Assembly (NCBI GenBank): GCA_017849585.1 | Contig: JAFIGT010000032.1 | Location: 20,027-84,026, forward strand | Length of the DNA stretch: 64,000 nt | Source of the DNA: Verrucomicrobium sp. | GTDB taxonomy: Bacteria > Verrucomicrobiota > Verrucomicrobiia > Methylacidiphilales > UBA1321 | Direction: 5' to 3' | Part shown: positions 7,786 through 16,197 of the stretch, piece by piece | How the letters are laid out: each line of letters begins with the position of its first letter | Numbering within the stretch: position 1 is the stretch's first letter | Notes under the pieces: generated by a model | The model's input: only the letters and a program-made list of their open reading frames with translations | The model's database searches: none | What the model was told of the DNA's origin: nothing | Made by a program: the position numbers and the translations under genes

Positions 7786-8817
7786 ATGGTGAGAATGAGT
7801 GATATTGCACGGCGGTGCGGCATTTCCCGCGCCACGGTTTCGGCTGTGCTGAATAATCATCATGAAAAACTCGGCATCAAACCGGAGACGGCCGAGAAGG
7901 TGCGTGCGACTGCGGAGAAGATGGGCTATTTCCGCAATGAAATGGCGGTCGCAATCAAGACGGGGCAGAATGCTGTGATTGGCTGCATCACCGTGGGATT
8001 GAGTTCGGAATGGATCGCGCGCGCGGTGACCGGACTGTTGCAGACCGGTCAGGACGAAGGCTATTTGATCAAGATTGTGAATCTGGAAACCTCCGATGGC
8101 GTGTTGGATGCCTTGCGCCGTCTGGTGCGCCAGCGCATGGCGGGAATTTTTTGCTGCAATGTGAACGTCAATGTGGCTACGGGGCGCGCCTTTCGCGAGC
8201 TGTGCGCGCGGTACGAAATGCCGGTGGTCGGGGTTAACTGCAGCGAATCGATTGGGGGCGGCCACTTCCGTTCCGATGATTTGCAGGGGATGGAACTTGC
8301 CGTGGGCCATTTGTGGAAACTGGGCCACCGTCACATTGCGCATTTGACTGGTGATCCTGAGTCGATGACCGGACCGCTGCGTCGCGACGGCTTTTTGCAA
8401 GCGGTGCAACGCCGGGGTGCTTCGGTTCCGTCGAGTTGGGTCGTGATGGGTTCCTATGATCCCGATATTGCCGAAGGCTTGGCAGAGCGGTTGCTGAAAC
8501 GCTCGAAGAATTTGCCGACGGCTATTTTGTGTGCGAATGACGAGGTGGCTGTCGTGACGCTTCGGGCCGCCCGTAAGCTAGGGTTGCGTGTGCCGCAGGA
8601 TCTCTCCGTCATTGGCTATTCCGATATGAAATCGGCGCAGTTGGCCGATCCACCTTTGACGACCATTCGTCAGCCGTTCGAAAAAATGGGAGCACGAGGC
8701 GCGACCGTGTTGCTGGATCTGATCCGCAAGCAATCCAAGAAAATCCCGGATGTGGAATGGCTCCCGACGAAGCTGGTGGTACGCGCCTCGACGGCAGCGC
8801 CTAAGAATGAAATCTAA
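7786..8817 (+). CDS. LacI-family transcriptional regulator
   Basis: The N-terminus has the LacI helix-turn-helix and hinge (MSDIARRCGISRATVSAVLN). A periplasmic-binding-protein-like sugar sensor domain (about 60-340) follows, with the usual TAILCANDEVAVVTLRAARKL and LSVIGYSDM segments. I start at the ATG at 7786 because GGAG lies 6 bases before it; an in-frame ATG at 7747 would add 13 residues. It probably represses the divergent fucose-isomerase-like gene through the two operators at 7692-7737 and responds to a sugar ligand. Confidence 0.9.
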   Translation: MVRMSDIARRCGISRATVSAVLNNHHEKLGIKPETAEKVRATAEKMGYFRNEMAVAIKTGQNAVIGCITVGLSSEWIARAVTGLLQTGQDEGYLIKIVNLETSDGVLDALRRLVRQRMAGIFCCNVNVNVATGRAFRELCARYEMPVVGVNCSESIGGGHFRSDDLQGMELAVGHLWKLGHRHIAHLTGDPESMTGPLRRDGFLQAVQRRGASVPSSWVVMGSYDPDIAEGLAERLLKRSKNLPTAILCANDEVAVVTLRAARKLGLRVPQDLSVIGYSDMKSAQLADPPLTTIRQPFEKMGARGATVLLDLIRKQSKKIPDVEWLPTKLVVRASTAAPKNEI

Positions 8818-8844
8818 AATTCAGATGCGATTGGTTGTGGGATC

Positions 8845-9207
8845 TTACAATTTAAAATACCGATTTATGATAGACGATCGTTCGTGCTGTAGCTTTCGCA
8901 GCAGAGACTCTTTTTGTTCCGTCGTCTTTTGTGTTGTAGTGATTTGAATGTGCCAATCTACGCGTCTTAGCAGTTCAGTTCCTTTATTGCGAAGCCAAGC
9001 ATTTCTGCTCGGAGTTTCTAGCTTAATAATGTCATGCAGCTTGGCCCATTCTTTGCAGTCCGTTTTTTTCGGTATTCTCCATTTATGTGATAATTCCCAC
9101 AAGGAACCGCCGCATGAGTGACATCGCAAGTTGGTTCTAAGCCCTCCGGCGGCCACGGCTCGCTTGGATGTGCGGCATTTAACGCAGATATAAGTGCGAT
9201 TTGACAT
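8845..9207 (-). CDS. Zinc-ribbon hypothetical protein
   Basis: This 120-residue protein of unknown function has two CxxC pairs near its start (Cys8/Cys11 and Cys29/Cys32) that form a likely zinc ribbon, followed by a basic helical C-terminal part. Its base composition is visibly more AT-rich than its neighbours, hinting at recent acquisition. It lies 18 bases after the rfaD stop on the same strand, so it could be read through from the heptose genes, but nothing suggests a shared function. Confidence 0.6.
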   Translation of the reverse strand: MSNRTYICVKCRTSKRAVAAGGLRTNLRCHSCGGSLWELSHKWRIPKKTDCKEWAKLHDIIKLETPSRNAWLRNKGTELLRRVDWHIQITTTQKTTEQKESLLRKLQHERSSIINRYFKL

Positions 9208-9225
9208 AAACGTTAGTAAATGCGT

Positions 9226-10191
9226 TTACACCAGTTCCAAATAGCTCTTCACGTAATCGCGGACGCCTTCTTCGACGGTGGCAAATGGGGCTTCGTAACC
9301 GGCCGCCTGTAGCTTGTTTGCGTCGGCCTGGGTGAAATACTGGTACTTGCCCTTCAGAATGTCGGGCATCTCGATAAAACGGATATCCGGCTTGCGATCC
9401 ATCGCTGCGAAGAGCGCGTTGGCGAGATCAATCCATGTGCGGGCCTGCCCGGCGCCGCAATTGAACAGGCCGCTCTCGGCTGTATCGAGCGCAAAGAAAA
9501 GCGTCACGTTGACCGCGTCGCGGACGTAGACGAAATCGCGTTTTTGTTCACCGTCCTTGAAGTCCGGGCGGTGGGACTTGAAAAGTTCGATGTAGCCGTG
9601 CTGCTTGATCTGGTGATAGGCCTTGTGCACGAGTGAACGCATATCGGCCTTGTGATCTTCGTAGGGGCCGTAAACATTGAAATATTTCAGGCCGACAATC
9701 TTGTCGAGCAGGCTGTGCTTGAGCGCCCAGAGGTCGAACATGTGCTTGGAATAACCGTACATGTTGAGCGGGGTCAGCTTTTCCAGCAAGGAATCGTCGT
9801 CACTGTAGCCCAGTGCACCATCGCCATAGGTGGCGGCGCTGGAGGCGTAGACGAAACGGATGCCATGGGCGAGGCTCCATTCGCAGAGCGTGCGCGTGTA
9901 GCGGTAATTATTCTCCAGGAGATAATCGGCGTTCTTTTCCGTGGTCGCGCTGCACGCGCCGAGATGAATGCACGCCTTGGTGCCGAGACTCTTCCCGTCC
10001 GCGATCAATTCGAGGAATTGAGCGGGAGAGAGGATGTCCTCGTATTCGAGGCCGCGCAGGTTTTTCCATTTTTCATCCGAACCGAGGGAGTCGACAAGAA
10101 GTAGATCGGAGTGGCCGCGTTGGTTGAGGGCGGCAACGACATTGCGTCCGATAAAGCCGGCAGCGCCGGTTACGACAATTGGCTGACTCAT
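9226..10191 (-). CDS. rfaD: ADP-L-glycero-D-manno-heptose 6-epimerase
   Basis: This short-chain dehydrogenase-type epimerase (321 residues) makes ADP-L-glycero-D-manno-heptose, the precursor of the LPS inner core. It shows the nucleotide-binding VVTGAAGFIGRNV at residues 6-18, the HLGACSATTEKN segment typical of HldD, and YGYSK for the catalytic Tyr and Lys. The GLKYFNVYGP, HKADMRSLVHKAY and QKRDFVYVRDAV blocks are specific to this family. It starts 4 bases after the rfaE2 stop, so the two heptose genes are one operon. Confidence 0.95.
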   Translation of the reverse strand: MSQPIVVTGAAGFIGRNVVAALNQRGHSDLLLVDSLGSDEKWKNLRGLEYEDILSPAQFLELIADGKSLGTKACIHLGACSATTEKNADYLLENNYRYTRTLCEWSLAHGIRFVYASSAATYGDGALGYSDDDSLLEKLTPLNMYGYSKHMFDLWALKHSLLDKIVGLKYFNVYGPYEDHKADMRSLVHKAYHQIKQHGYIELFKSHRPDFKDGEQKRDFVYVRDAVNVTLFFALDTAESGLFNCGAGQARTWIDLANALFAAMDRKPDIRFIEMPDILKGKYQYFTQADANKLQAAGYEAPFATVEEGVRDYVKSYLELV

Positions 10192-10195
10192 AGAA

Positions 10196-10705
10196 TTATT
10201 TTTTCTCTCCGTAGACTTTCAGGACGCGTTCGATCGTGCCCGTGGTAGAGCGGCCTTCCACCATCTCGGCCAGAACCACGTGACCGCCGTGAGCTTCGAC
10301 AACGTCGCGACCGCTGACGTAGTGAGCCCAGTCTTTGCCCTTGACGAGCACTTGCGGAAGGATCTTCGCGATCAAATCCTTGGGCTCATCTTCATCGAAC
10401 AAAACGACGGCATCGACGGATTCCAGAGACGCCATGACGAACGCGCGATCGTCCTCGGGATTGATTGGGCGATTCTCGCCCTTGTTGCGTTTGACCGAGG
10501 CATCGCTATTGAGGCCCACGCAGAGCGCGTCGCCCTGGTTGCGGGCGAAATTCAAATAGGTGACATGTCCGCGATGGAGAATGTCGAAACAACCGTTGGT
10601 GAAGACGAGCTTCTTGCCAGCGGTATGCAATTGATCGCGAAAGGAACGCGCCTGTTCGGCGGTCATGATTTTGGCGGTGGGATTAAGCATGAGTGTGAAA
10701 GGCAT
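10196..10705 (-). CDS. rfaE2: D-glycero-beta-D-manno-heptose 1-phosphate adenylyltransferase
   Basis: This stand-alone cytidylyltransferase-fold enzyme (169 residues) corresponds to the C-terminal half of HldE and activates heptose-1-phosphate with ATP. It contains KLVFTNGCFDILHRGHVTYL with the HxGH nucleotidyl-transfer motif, then GLNSDASVKRNKGENRPIN and the EGRSTTGTIERVL tail. In-frame ATGs at 10705, 10690 and 10663 are all possible; the first is used and none has a clear Shine-Dalgarno sequence. It directly precedes rfaD. The kinase half is not in the window. Confidence 0.92.
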   Translation of the reverse strand: MPFTLMLNPTAKIMTAEQARSFRDQLHTAGKKLVFTNGCFDILHRGHVTYLNFARNQGDALCVGLNSDASVKRNKGENRPINPEDDRAFVMASLESVDAVVLFDEDEPKDLIAKILPQVLVKGKDWAHYVSGRDVVEAHGGHVVLAEMVEGRSTTGTIERVLKVYGEKK

Positions 10706-10761
10706 AGGATAGCATTATCAGGCCGATTTGTGAAAAGACATTTTCAGTTGTTTGGGGCAGA

Positions 10762-11658
10762 TCAGCCATTGCTTCGGTAGGCGCGGGGCGTTTGCCCGGT
10801 TTGCTGATGGAAGAAACGGGTGAAATAGCTCGGATCGCGAAAACCGGCAGCCTGACTGATTTCGGCGATATTCAGTGAGCTGTTGGTCAGCAGATCCTGA
10901 GCACGGAGTAAGCGATGTTTGTTAATGTAGGGGAGGAGGGGACTGCCCGTGGTTTTGCGAAAAAGCTGAGAGAGGTAGTCGACGTTGCACTGTAATTGTT
11001 TGGCCAGCCAGGCGACGGATAAATCCGGATTGGGCAACTGCCGCATAATCATTAATCGCGCTTGAGAGATTTTGAAAGGCTCCGGAGCTTGTGGCTCGCT
11101 CCATCCTTCGAGAGACTTGAGGAGTAGGGTGAAGTGGGCGAGCAGAAGGCCTTTCAGCCCGAGGGAGCGCGCATCATTGTGTAGGTGATAAAGATGGCAA
11201 GCTTCGTCCAGGGTCGAACGCAGCGGGGTACCCATTGTGGCGTGCAAATTGGTTGCGATTCGGCCATGGGGCCGTCCGCGTGGTTGCTCGTCAGCGAGGT
11301 GGCAGGATACGTCCTGACCGCCGTACATGAAGACAAGGTTGTAGAAAGGACCGCGCCAAGGTCGCACGCGCTCATAGTGCGGTATGCCGCGCGGAACAAT
11401 GCAGAGCGACCCAGCGCCAACGCGGAATTTTTCCTCGGGAAATTCAAAGACGGTTTCACCCGAAAGCTGCAGAAAAAGCTCGGGATTGAGATGGAAATGT
11501 TTGCCCGGAATAAGGCGCATCATCCCGCGCTGCCGTGCGATGTGGATGGGAATGCGACCCCGGTCGATTTTTCGCATCCAGTCCATCAGGACCGCTTTAA
11601 TGAGGCGGCGCAATGAGGGTTCATTTCGAACGTGATCTGGTGAAGGAATGGATATCAC
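10762..11658 (-). CDS. AraC-family transcriptional regulator
   Basis: This 298-residue regulator has an N-terminal cupin-like sensor (about 35-110, with PGKHFHLNPELFLQL and CIVPRGIPHYERV). The C-terminal pair of AraC helix-turn-helix motifs (about 195-295) includes LSVAWLAKQLQCNVDYLSQL and NIAEISQAAGFRDPSYFTRF. It is divergent from the ThuA/oxidoreductase pair, so it probably controls that pair in response to a carbohydrate. The AraC signature is intact. Confidence 0.9.
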   Translation of the reverse strand: MISIPSPDHVRNEPSLRRLIKAVLMDWMRKIDRGRIPIHIARQRGMMRLIPGKHFHLNPELFLQLSGETVFEFPEEKFRVGAGSLCIVPRGIPHYERVRPWRGPFYNLVFMYGGQDVSCHLADEQPRGRPHGRIATNLHATMGTPLRSTLDEACHLYHLHNDARSLGLKGLLLAHFTLLLKSLEGWSEPQAPEPFKISQARLMIMRQLPNPDLSVAWLAKQLQCNVDYLSQLFRKTTGSPLLPYINKHRLLRAQDLLTNSSLNIAEISQAAGFRDPSYFTRFFHQQTGQTPRAYRSNG

Positions 11659-11731
11659 GGAAAAATCCTATTTTTCTGATCCATTGTCCAAGGAATCGCG
11701 ATTGCTAGCAAGGGAATTATTCATACAGTAG

Positions 11732-11755
11732 GGATTATCAATCACTGATAAATCC
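11732..11755. promoter_or_regulatory. Imperfect inverted repeat before the thuA-like gene
   Basis: GGATTATCA and TGATAAATCC flank ATCAC and form a near-palindrome that differs by one extra base in one arm. It ends immediately before the ATG at 11756, in the space shared with the divergent AraC gene. It could be the AraC regulator's binding site or a translational hairpin. Confidence 0.35.
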
Positions 11756-12490
11756 ATGAACGATCCTATTCAGGTAACAGTTTGGAACGAATTCCGTCAC
11801 GAGAAAACAAATGAAAAAGTCCGGAAAATCTATCCGGACGGCATGCATGCGACCATTGCTGAATTCCTCGGAAGGCAGTCGGATCTAGCGGTTCGCACCG
11901 CCACTCTGGATGAGCCAGAGCATGGTCTGACTCAGGAGGTTTTGGATAAAACCGATGTGCTGACTTGGTGGGGGCACATGGCACATCGCGAGGTGAAGGA
12001 TGAGATCGTTGAGCGTGTGCAGAAGCGCGTCTTGGAGGGCATGGGCCTGATCGTTTTGCACTCGGGCCATTACTCGAAAATCTTCAAACGCATGTTGGGA
12101 ACAACCTGTTCCTTGAAATGGCGCGAATCAACGGACAAGGAGCGATTCTGGAACGTCATGCCTTCTCATCCAATTGCTGCGGGTATCGGCGATTATTTCG
12201 AAATTCCGCGTGAGGAAATGTATGGCGAACCCTTCGGCATTCCCACGCCGGACGAGTTGATTTTCATTTCGTGGTTTACAGGGGGCGAGGTCTTTCGTAG
12301 CGGGGCAACCTGGACGCGGGGGCATGGCCGCATCTTTTACTTCCGCCCCGGACATGAAACTTATCCGACCTATCACCAAAAGGAAGTGCAGCAGGTGATC
12401 ACGAATGCGGTGCGTTGGGCGAAGCCGACTGTTTGCATTCCCGATATCTGTCCGAAGACGAAACCGATTGAATTTCTTCCCGCGGAATAA
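11756..12490 (+). CDS. ThuA-like domain protein
   Basis: This 244-residue protein has the class I glutamine-amidotransferase-like fold of ThuA (trehalose utilisation) proteins. Typical segments are [18 protein letters not shown] and [39 protein letters not shown] and [17 protein letters not shown] follow. It overlaps the following Gfo/Idh/MocA oxidoreductase by one base (TAATG). ThuA proteins accompany such oxidoreductases in pathways that oxidise glycosides to 3-keto sugars, so a role in handling a keto-glycoside is plausible. The substrate is not known. Confidence 0.85.
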   Translation: MNDPIQVTVWNEFRHEKTNEKVRKIYPDGMHATIAEFLGRQSDLAVRTATLDEPEHGLTQEVLDKTDVLTWWGHMAHREVKDEIVERVQKRVLEGMGLIVLHSGHYSKIFKRMLGTTCSLKWRESTDKERFWNVMPSHPIAAGIGDYFEIPREEMYGEPFGIPTPDELIFISWFTGGEVFRSGATWTRGHGRIFYFRPGHETYPTYHQKEVQQVITNAVRWAKPTVCIPDICPKTKPIEFLPAE

Positions 12491-13545
12491 TGGATTCTAC
12501 GAACATGAAAAAACTTCGAGTTGGCATCGTCGGCCTCGGCATGGGACGTGGTCATATTACGGGCTATCAAACCCATCCCGAGGCAGAAGTGGTGGCGATA
12601 GCAGATAGCGATCCGGTGCGGTTGGCAAAAGTTGGGGACGAATTCAACGTGCTGCAGCGCTATACGGTGGCAGAGGATATGATCCGCAAGGAGAAGCTCG
12701 ATGTGGTGAGCATCTGCACTCCGAACAAATACCATAAGCCGTTGACCATTCTTGCGCTCAAGGAAGGGGCTCACGTGCTTTGCGAGAAGCCGATGGCCAT
12801 GAATGCCCGCGAGGCGCGGGAGATGCTGGCGCAGGCGAAGAAGTCGAAGCGCCGGATCATGATCAATTTTTCCTACCGCTTCAATGACCAGAGTTTTTCG
12901 TTAAAGAAGCAGGTGGAAGCGGGAGTTCTTGGCGAGGTTTATTTCGGTCGCACTGTCTGGCATCGCCGACGCGGTCTTCCGGGTTTTGGCGGCTGGTTTG
13001 GTATCAAGGAATTTTCCGGCGGTGGTCCGTTGATTGATCTAGGCGTGCATCGTTTGGATCTGGCTTTATGGCTGATGGGTTACCCGAAGCCGACCTGGGT
13101 GATGGGGTCCGCATATGATCCGATTGCCAGCGAATTGGCGAAGAAGAGCGGAAAGCGATTCGATGTCGAAGACCTCGCTGCCGGCATGATCAAATTCGAG
13201 AACGGTGCGACCTTAATTCTGGAAGCCTCATGGGCTACGAATCAAAAGCATAATGAGTTCATGCAGACGATTCTCATGGGCACGAAGGGCGGTCTTACCC
13301 AGCAGAATATAAACGAGAAATATGATTTCGAGGCAGAGTTGCACGTGGAGCGCGAGGGCTGTCAGTTTGACATGAAGCTGCATCCTCCCGTCCCGGCGGC
13401 CAAGGGTTCGATGTATCATTTCATCGACTCGATCCTGGCCGACAAGCCCCATATGGCCAGCGGCGAGGAAGGTCTGATCGTAATGGAAATTCTCGATGCG
13501 ATCTATGAGAGTGCTCAAAAAGGCGCTCCCATTAAGTTGCGTTGA
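12490..13545 (+). CDS. Gfo/Idh/MocA-family oxidoreductase
   Basis: This NAD(P)-dependent sugar or cyclitol dehydrogenase of 351 residues has an N-terminal Rossmann domain (LRVGIVGLGMGRGHITGY). The family's conserved CEKPMAMNAREAREML carries the catalytic Lys, and the C-terminal alpha/beta domain contains GGGPLIDLGVHRLDLALWLM. The ATG at 12490 overlaps the stop of the thuA-like gene, so the two are translationally coupled; a second ATG at 12505 is also possible. The pair resembles ThuAB-type glycoside oxidation modules and lies under the divergent AraC regulator. Confidence 0.92.
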   Translation: MDSTNMKKLRVGIVGLGMGRGHITGYQTHPEAEVVAIADSDPVRLAKVGDEFNVLQRYTVAEDMIRKEKLDVVSICTPNKYHKPLTILALKEGAHVLCEKPMAMNAREAREMLAQAKKSKRRIMINFSYRFNDQSFSLKKQVEAGVLGEVYFGRTVWHRRRGLPGFGGWFGIKEFSGGGPLIDLGVHRLDLALWLMGYPKPTWVMGSAYDPIASELAKKSGKRFDVEDLAAGMIKFENGATLILEASWATNQKHNEFMQTILMGTKGGLTQQNINEKYDFEAELHVEREGCQFDMKLHPPVPAAKGSMYHFIDSILADKPHMASGEEGLIVMEILDAIYESAQKGAPIKLR

Positions 13546-13565
13546 GAAGGGAATGGCTTCCCGCC

Positions 13566-14447
13566 TCACGCCGTCGCGTAGCGTTTCTTTTTGATAACGC
13601 CATCCAGCTTCGGCGGGGGTTGGAAGGCAGGGCTGCTGAGGCGGTCGGACTGCTTGCCGGTCTCGACTTCTTCCAGCAAGTCGGCCACGCTGCCGAGCAC
13701 GCGCGTTGGTTGGTACACGTAATCGGCCAGGTCTCCAAGGGCGGTGGATCCGGTGAGCACGAGGTAGGCCTGGATGCCAATTTCCACGGCGCCACGAATA
13801 TCGGTTTCCATCGTATCGCCCACCATGATCACATCCCGCGCCTGGGAATAGGAGGCCATCAGCCGTCGTTGCGCGCGGGTGAACATATAGGGATTCGGTT
13901 TGCCGAGATAATAGGGGCGCTGACCGGTACTGGTCTGGAGGAAGGCGGCGAGAGCGCCGGCTCCCGGCCGGGTTTTGTTGCCGCCGGAGGGACACCAGCA
14001 ATCGGGATTGGTCACGACAAGGCGCGCTCCGCGCTCGATCAATTCATGTGCTTTCGCGATCTTGTCCATGGACGGACTGCCTTCGCCGACCACGACATAA
14101 TGTGGCGAGATGGAGTCGTTCGGGATCTTTGCCTCCTGCAGTGCGGAAATCAGGCCGCCTTCGCCGAGGACATATGCCGTGCAATTGGGATGGGTTTCGC
14201 GCAGGAACTCGGCGGTATTAATCGCTGATGTATAGAAGTGGCGCGGATGTAGATTTTTGAAGCCCAGATGCTTTAGCTTCACGGCGAGATCTTCCGCCGT
14301 TGGCATGGAGTTGTTCGTGAGGAATAGAAACGGAATATCTTTTTTCTGGAAGAGTTCAATCAGACGTTCTGCGCCGGGAATGACATGATCGTCACGGTAA
14401 ATGACGCCATCCATATCGAGAAGAAACGCATTTTGATTAGTGATCAT
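13566..14447 (-). CDS. HAD-superfamily class IIA phosphatase (NagD-like)
   Basis: This 293-residue HAD phosphatase has the nucleophile motif LLDMDGVIY (Asp11, Asp13), FLFLTNNSMPTAEDL as motif II, the Lys in YLGKPNPYMF, and VGDTMETDIRGA as the metal-binding motif. The C2-type IIA cap domain between motifs II and III contains VVVGEGSPSMDKIAKAHELI. Members remove phosphate from nucleotides, sugars or glycolytic by-products. The last 35 residues are a poorly conserved Pro/Lys-rich extension. It ends 20 bases from the convergent oxidoreductase gene. Confidence 0.9.
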   Translation of the reverse strand: MITNQNAFLLDMDGVIYRDDHVIPGAERLIELFQKKDIPFLFLTNNSMPTAEDLAVKLKHLGFKNLHPRHFYTSAINTAEFLRETHPNCTAYVLGEGGLISALQEAKIPNDSISPHYVVVGEGSPSMDKIAKAHELIERGARLVVTNPDCWCPSGGNKTRPGAGALAAFLQTSTGQRPYYLGKPNPYMFTRAQRRLMASYSQARDVIMVGDTMETDIRGAVEIGIQAYLVLTGSTALGDLADYVYQPTRVLGSVADLLEEVETGKQSDRLSSPAFQPPPKLDGVIKKKRYATA

Positions 14448-14542
14448 AGGGATACACTTAATCTAGCAGAAAGCCGGTTCGGCGCGAATGCGAAAAAGAC
14501 GTGATTGCTACCGCGAGGGCAATGCTACCACGATGGGCAGAA

Positions 14543-14947
14543 TTACTTTTCGTCCGGCGTAAAGACCAATGAAGCGGAATTCAGGCAATGCCGCTCTCCG
14601 GTGGGAGGCGGACCGTCGGGAAACACGTGTCCGAGGTGCGCTTCGCAACGGGCGCAGACAATCTCCGATCGTTCCATGCCGTGACTGTTATCCATTGCCA
14701 CAATGATGTGGCTGGGGTCGATGGGCTGGAAAAAGCTTGGCCAGCCGGTGCCGGAATCGAATTTTGCATCGGCACTAAACAGAGGCAGTCCACAGCAGAC
14801 ACAGCTATAAACTCCGGGCTTTTTGTGGTCGTAAAAAACTCCGCAAAAGGGATGCTCGGTTCCTTTTCGGCGCGTGATTTCGTACTGCTCCGGTGTGAGT
14901 TGGGCACGCCATTCGGCGTCCGTTTTGGTGATCTTCTCAATAGTCAT
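14543..14947 (-). CDS. msrB: Peptide-methionine (R)-S-oxide reductase
   Basis: MsrB repairs R-methionine sulfoxide in proteins. The 134-residue form has the two zinc-binding CxxC pairs (Cys49/Cys52 and Cys98/Cys101), the family block SGTGWPSFF, and the catalytic Cys121 in [12 protein letters not shown] start at the ATG at 14947 (MTIEKITKT), the usual MsrB beginning; a longer frame from 14986 would overlap msrA. It follows msrA by 10 bases. Confidence 0.95.
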   Translation of the reverse strand: MTIEKITKTDAEWRAQLTPEQYEITRRKGTEHPFCGVFYDHKKPGVYSCVCCGLPLFSADAKFDSGTGWPSFFQPIDPSHIIVAMDNSHGMERSEIVCARCEAHLGHVFPDGPPPTGERHCLNSASLVFTPDEK

Positions 14948-14957
14948 GGGAATGTGT

Positions 14958-15431
14958 TTAGTGCAGGTGACAGCCGACGAGGCCATTCTTCTCGAAATAG
15001 CGTTGGTGGTATTCTTCCGCCCGATAGAAGGTGGAGGCCGGGACGATCTCAGTCACGATGGGGCGCTTGAACGTGCCGAGCTTCGTATGCCGATCACGCG
15101 AGGCTTCCGCGGCCGCTTTTTGTTCGGGTGTATGAGTGAAAATGGCGGAGCGATATTGGCTGCCATGATCCGGACCCTGACTGTTCAGGGTGGTGGGGTC
15201 GTGACTCTTCCAAAAGACATTGAGGAGTTCCTCGTAGCTGACTTGAGCGGGATCGTAGAGCACTTCCACCGCCTCGGCATGACCGGTGCGGTCGGTGCAG
15301 ACGGCTTGATAAGTCGGATTCGGGGTATGTCCTCCGGTATAGCCGACAGCTACATCGGCGACACCCTTCACTTGGCGGAATGTGGCCTCGACGCCCCAGA
15401 AGCAGCCTTCGGCAAAGGTGGCCTTATGCAT
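14958..15431 (-). CDS. msrA: Peptide-methionine (S)-S-oxide reductase
   Basis: MsrA reduces S-methionine sulfoxide. The 157-residue protein has the GCFWG active site with Cys10 as nucleophile, and the family segments [28 protein letters not shown] and QYRSAIF. It also has a resolving Cys near the C-terminus (GLVGCHLH). It is the first gene of an msrA-msrB operon. A TetR-type regulator is divergent; whether it controls msrAB is open. Confidence 0.96.
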   Translation of the reverse strand: MHKATFAEGCFWGVEATFRQVKGVADVAVGYTGGHTPNPTYQAVCTDRTGHAEAVEVLYDPAQVSYEELLNVFWKSHDPTTLNSQGPDHGSQYRSAIFTHTPEQKAAAEASRDRHTKLGTFKRPIVTEIVPASTFYRAEEYHQRYFEKNGLVGCHLH

Positions 15432-15545
15432 AGGTAAAGTATACTTATAATCCGGGGAATAGCGAATTCAAAAGATTTGCGCGTTAGTATACCGGTAAGT
15501 AGAAAGCCTTTGACGGCTGGCCGTGAGTTGCTATTGCTCTTAGCT

Positions 15546-16181
15546 GTGACGCAATCCGCCATTCATCCCAAGGAGCGCCTGATGCAGGCGGCGCAGACGC
15601 TTTTCGCCAAACGAGGCTATCGTGGCACGGGTGTGCAGGATATCGTGGAGTTGGCGGGAGTGACGAAGCCGACGCTCTATTATTATTTTGAGAGCAAGGC
15701 CGGGATTTATTTGAAGCTCGTGGAACAAATCTTCGACCTGCGCTTGGATTTGGTAAAGCAAGCGGCCAGTACCGAGGAGTCCATTCAGGGAAAGCTGACT
15801 GCAATCATTATTACGCTCATGGAGTACAGCCGCACGCATCATGAGGGGATGCAAATCGCTTATGCGAACATATTCGCGGCACCGGAGGAGGTTCCGAGTG
15901 AAGTGCGCGGCTGTCACAAGATCCAGGGCACCTTTGATTTCGTCCATGACCTCATCAAGCAGGGACAGGAGAACGGGGAGCTGGATCCGACTTTCGACAG
16001 TTCCCAGCTGACTTCAGCGATTTACGGCCATTTCATTGTGGCGGCCAGCACGCTCTCGCTCAATCCAGAGCGTTGGCAACCGAACTGGGCGGATAACATG
16101 GTGAAAATCTTTTTGCAGGGTGCCAGAAATAAATCCGCCGGCTATCCCGCGACCGCCGCCTCGGCTCAGGTTGGAGCCTAG
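15546..16181 (+). CDS. TetR-family transcriptional regulator
   Basis: The N-terminal helix-turn-helix (ERLMQAAQTLFAKRGYRGTG then VTKPTLYYYFESKAGIYLKL) identifies the TetR family. The C-terminal helical domain is the usual effector pocket (211 residues from the chosen start). The start is uncertain: no ATG lies before the conserved region, so GTG at 15546 or TTG codons further up (15477 at the limit) are the candidates. It is followed 16 bases later by the outer membrane channel gene, so it most likely regulates the efflux genes downstream. Confidence 0.85.
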   Translation: MTQSAIHPKERLMQAAQTLFAKRGYRGTGVQDIVELAGVTKPTLYYYFESKAGIYLKLVEQIFDLRLDLVKQAASTEESIQGKLTAIIITLMEYSRTHHEGMQIAYANIFAAPEEVPSEVRGCHKIQGTFDFVHDLIKQGQENGELDPTFDSSQLTSAIYGHFIVAASTLSLNPERWQPNWADNMVKIFLQGARNKSAGYPATAASAQVGA

Positions 16182-16197
16182 TCAAACGGAGTCGGTC

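Noticed and set aside
15431..15546. Small palindromes AAGTATACTT (15437-15446) and TACCGGTA (15490-15497) as TetR operators
   Set aside because: They are only 10 and 8 bp, different from each other, and do not extend into longer inverted repeats; too weak to call an operator.
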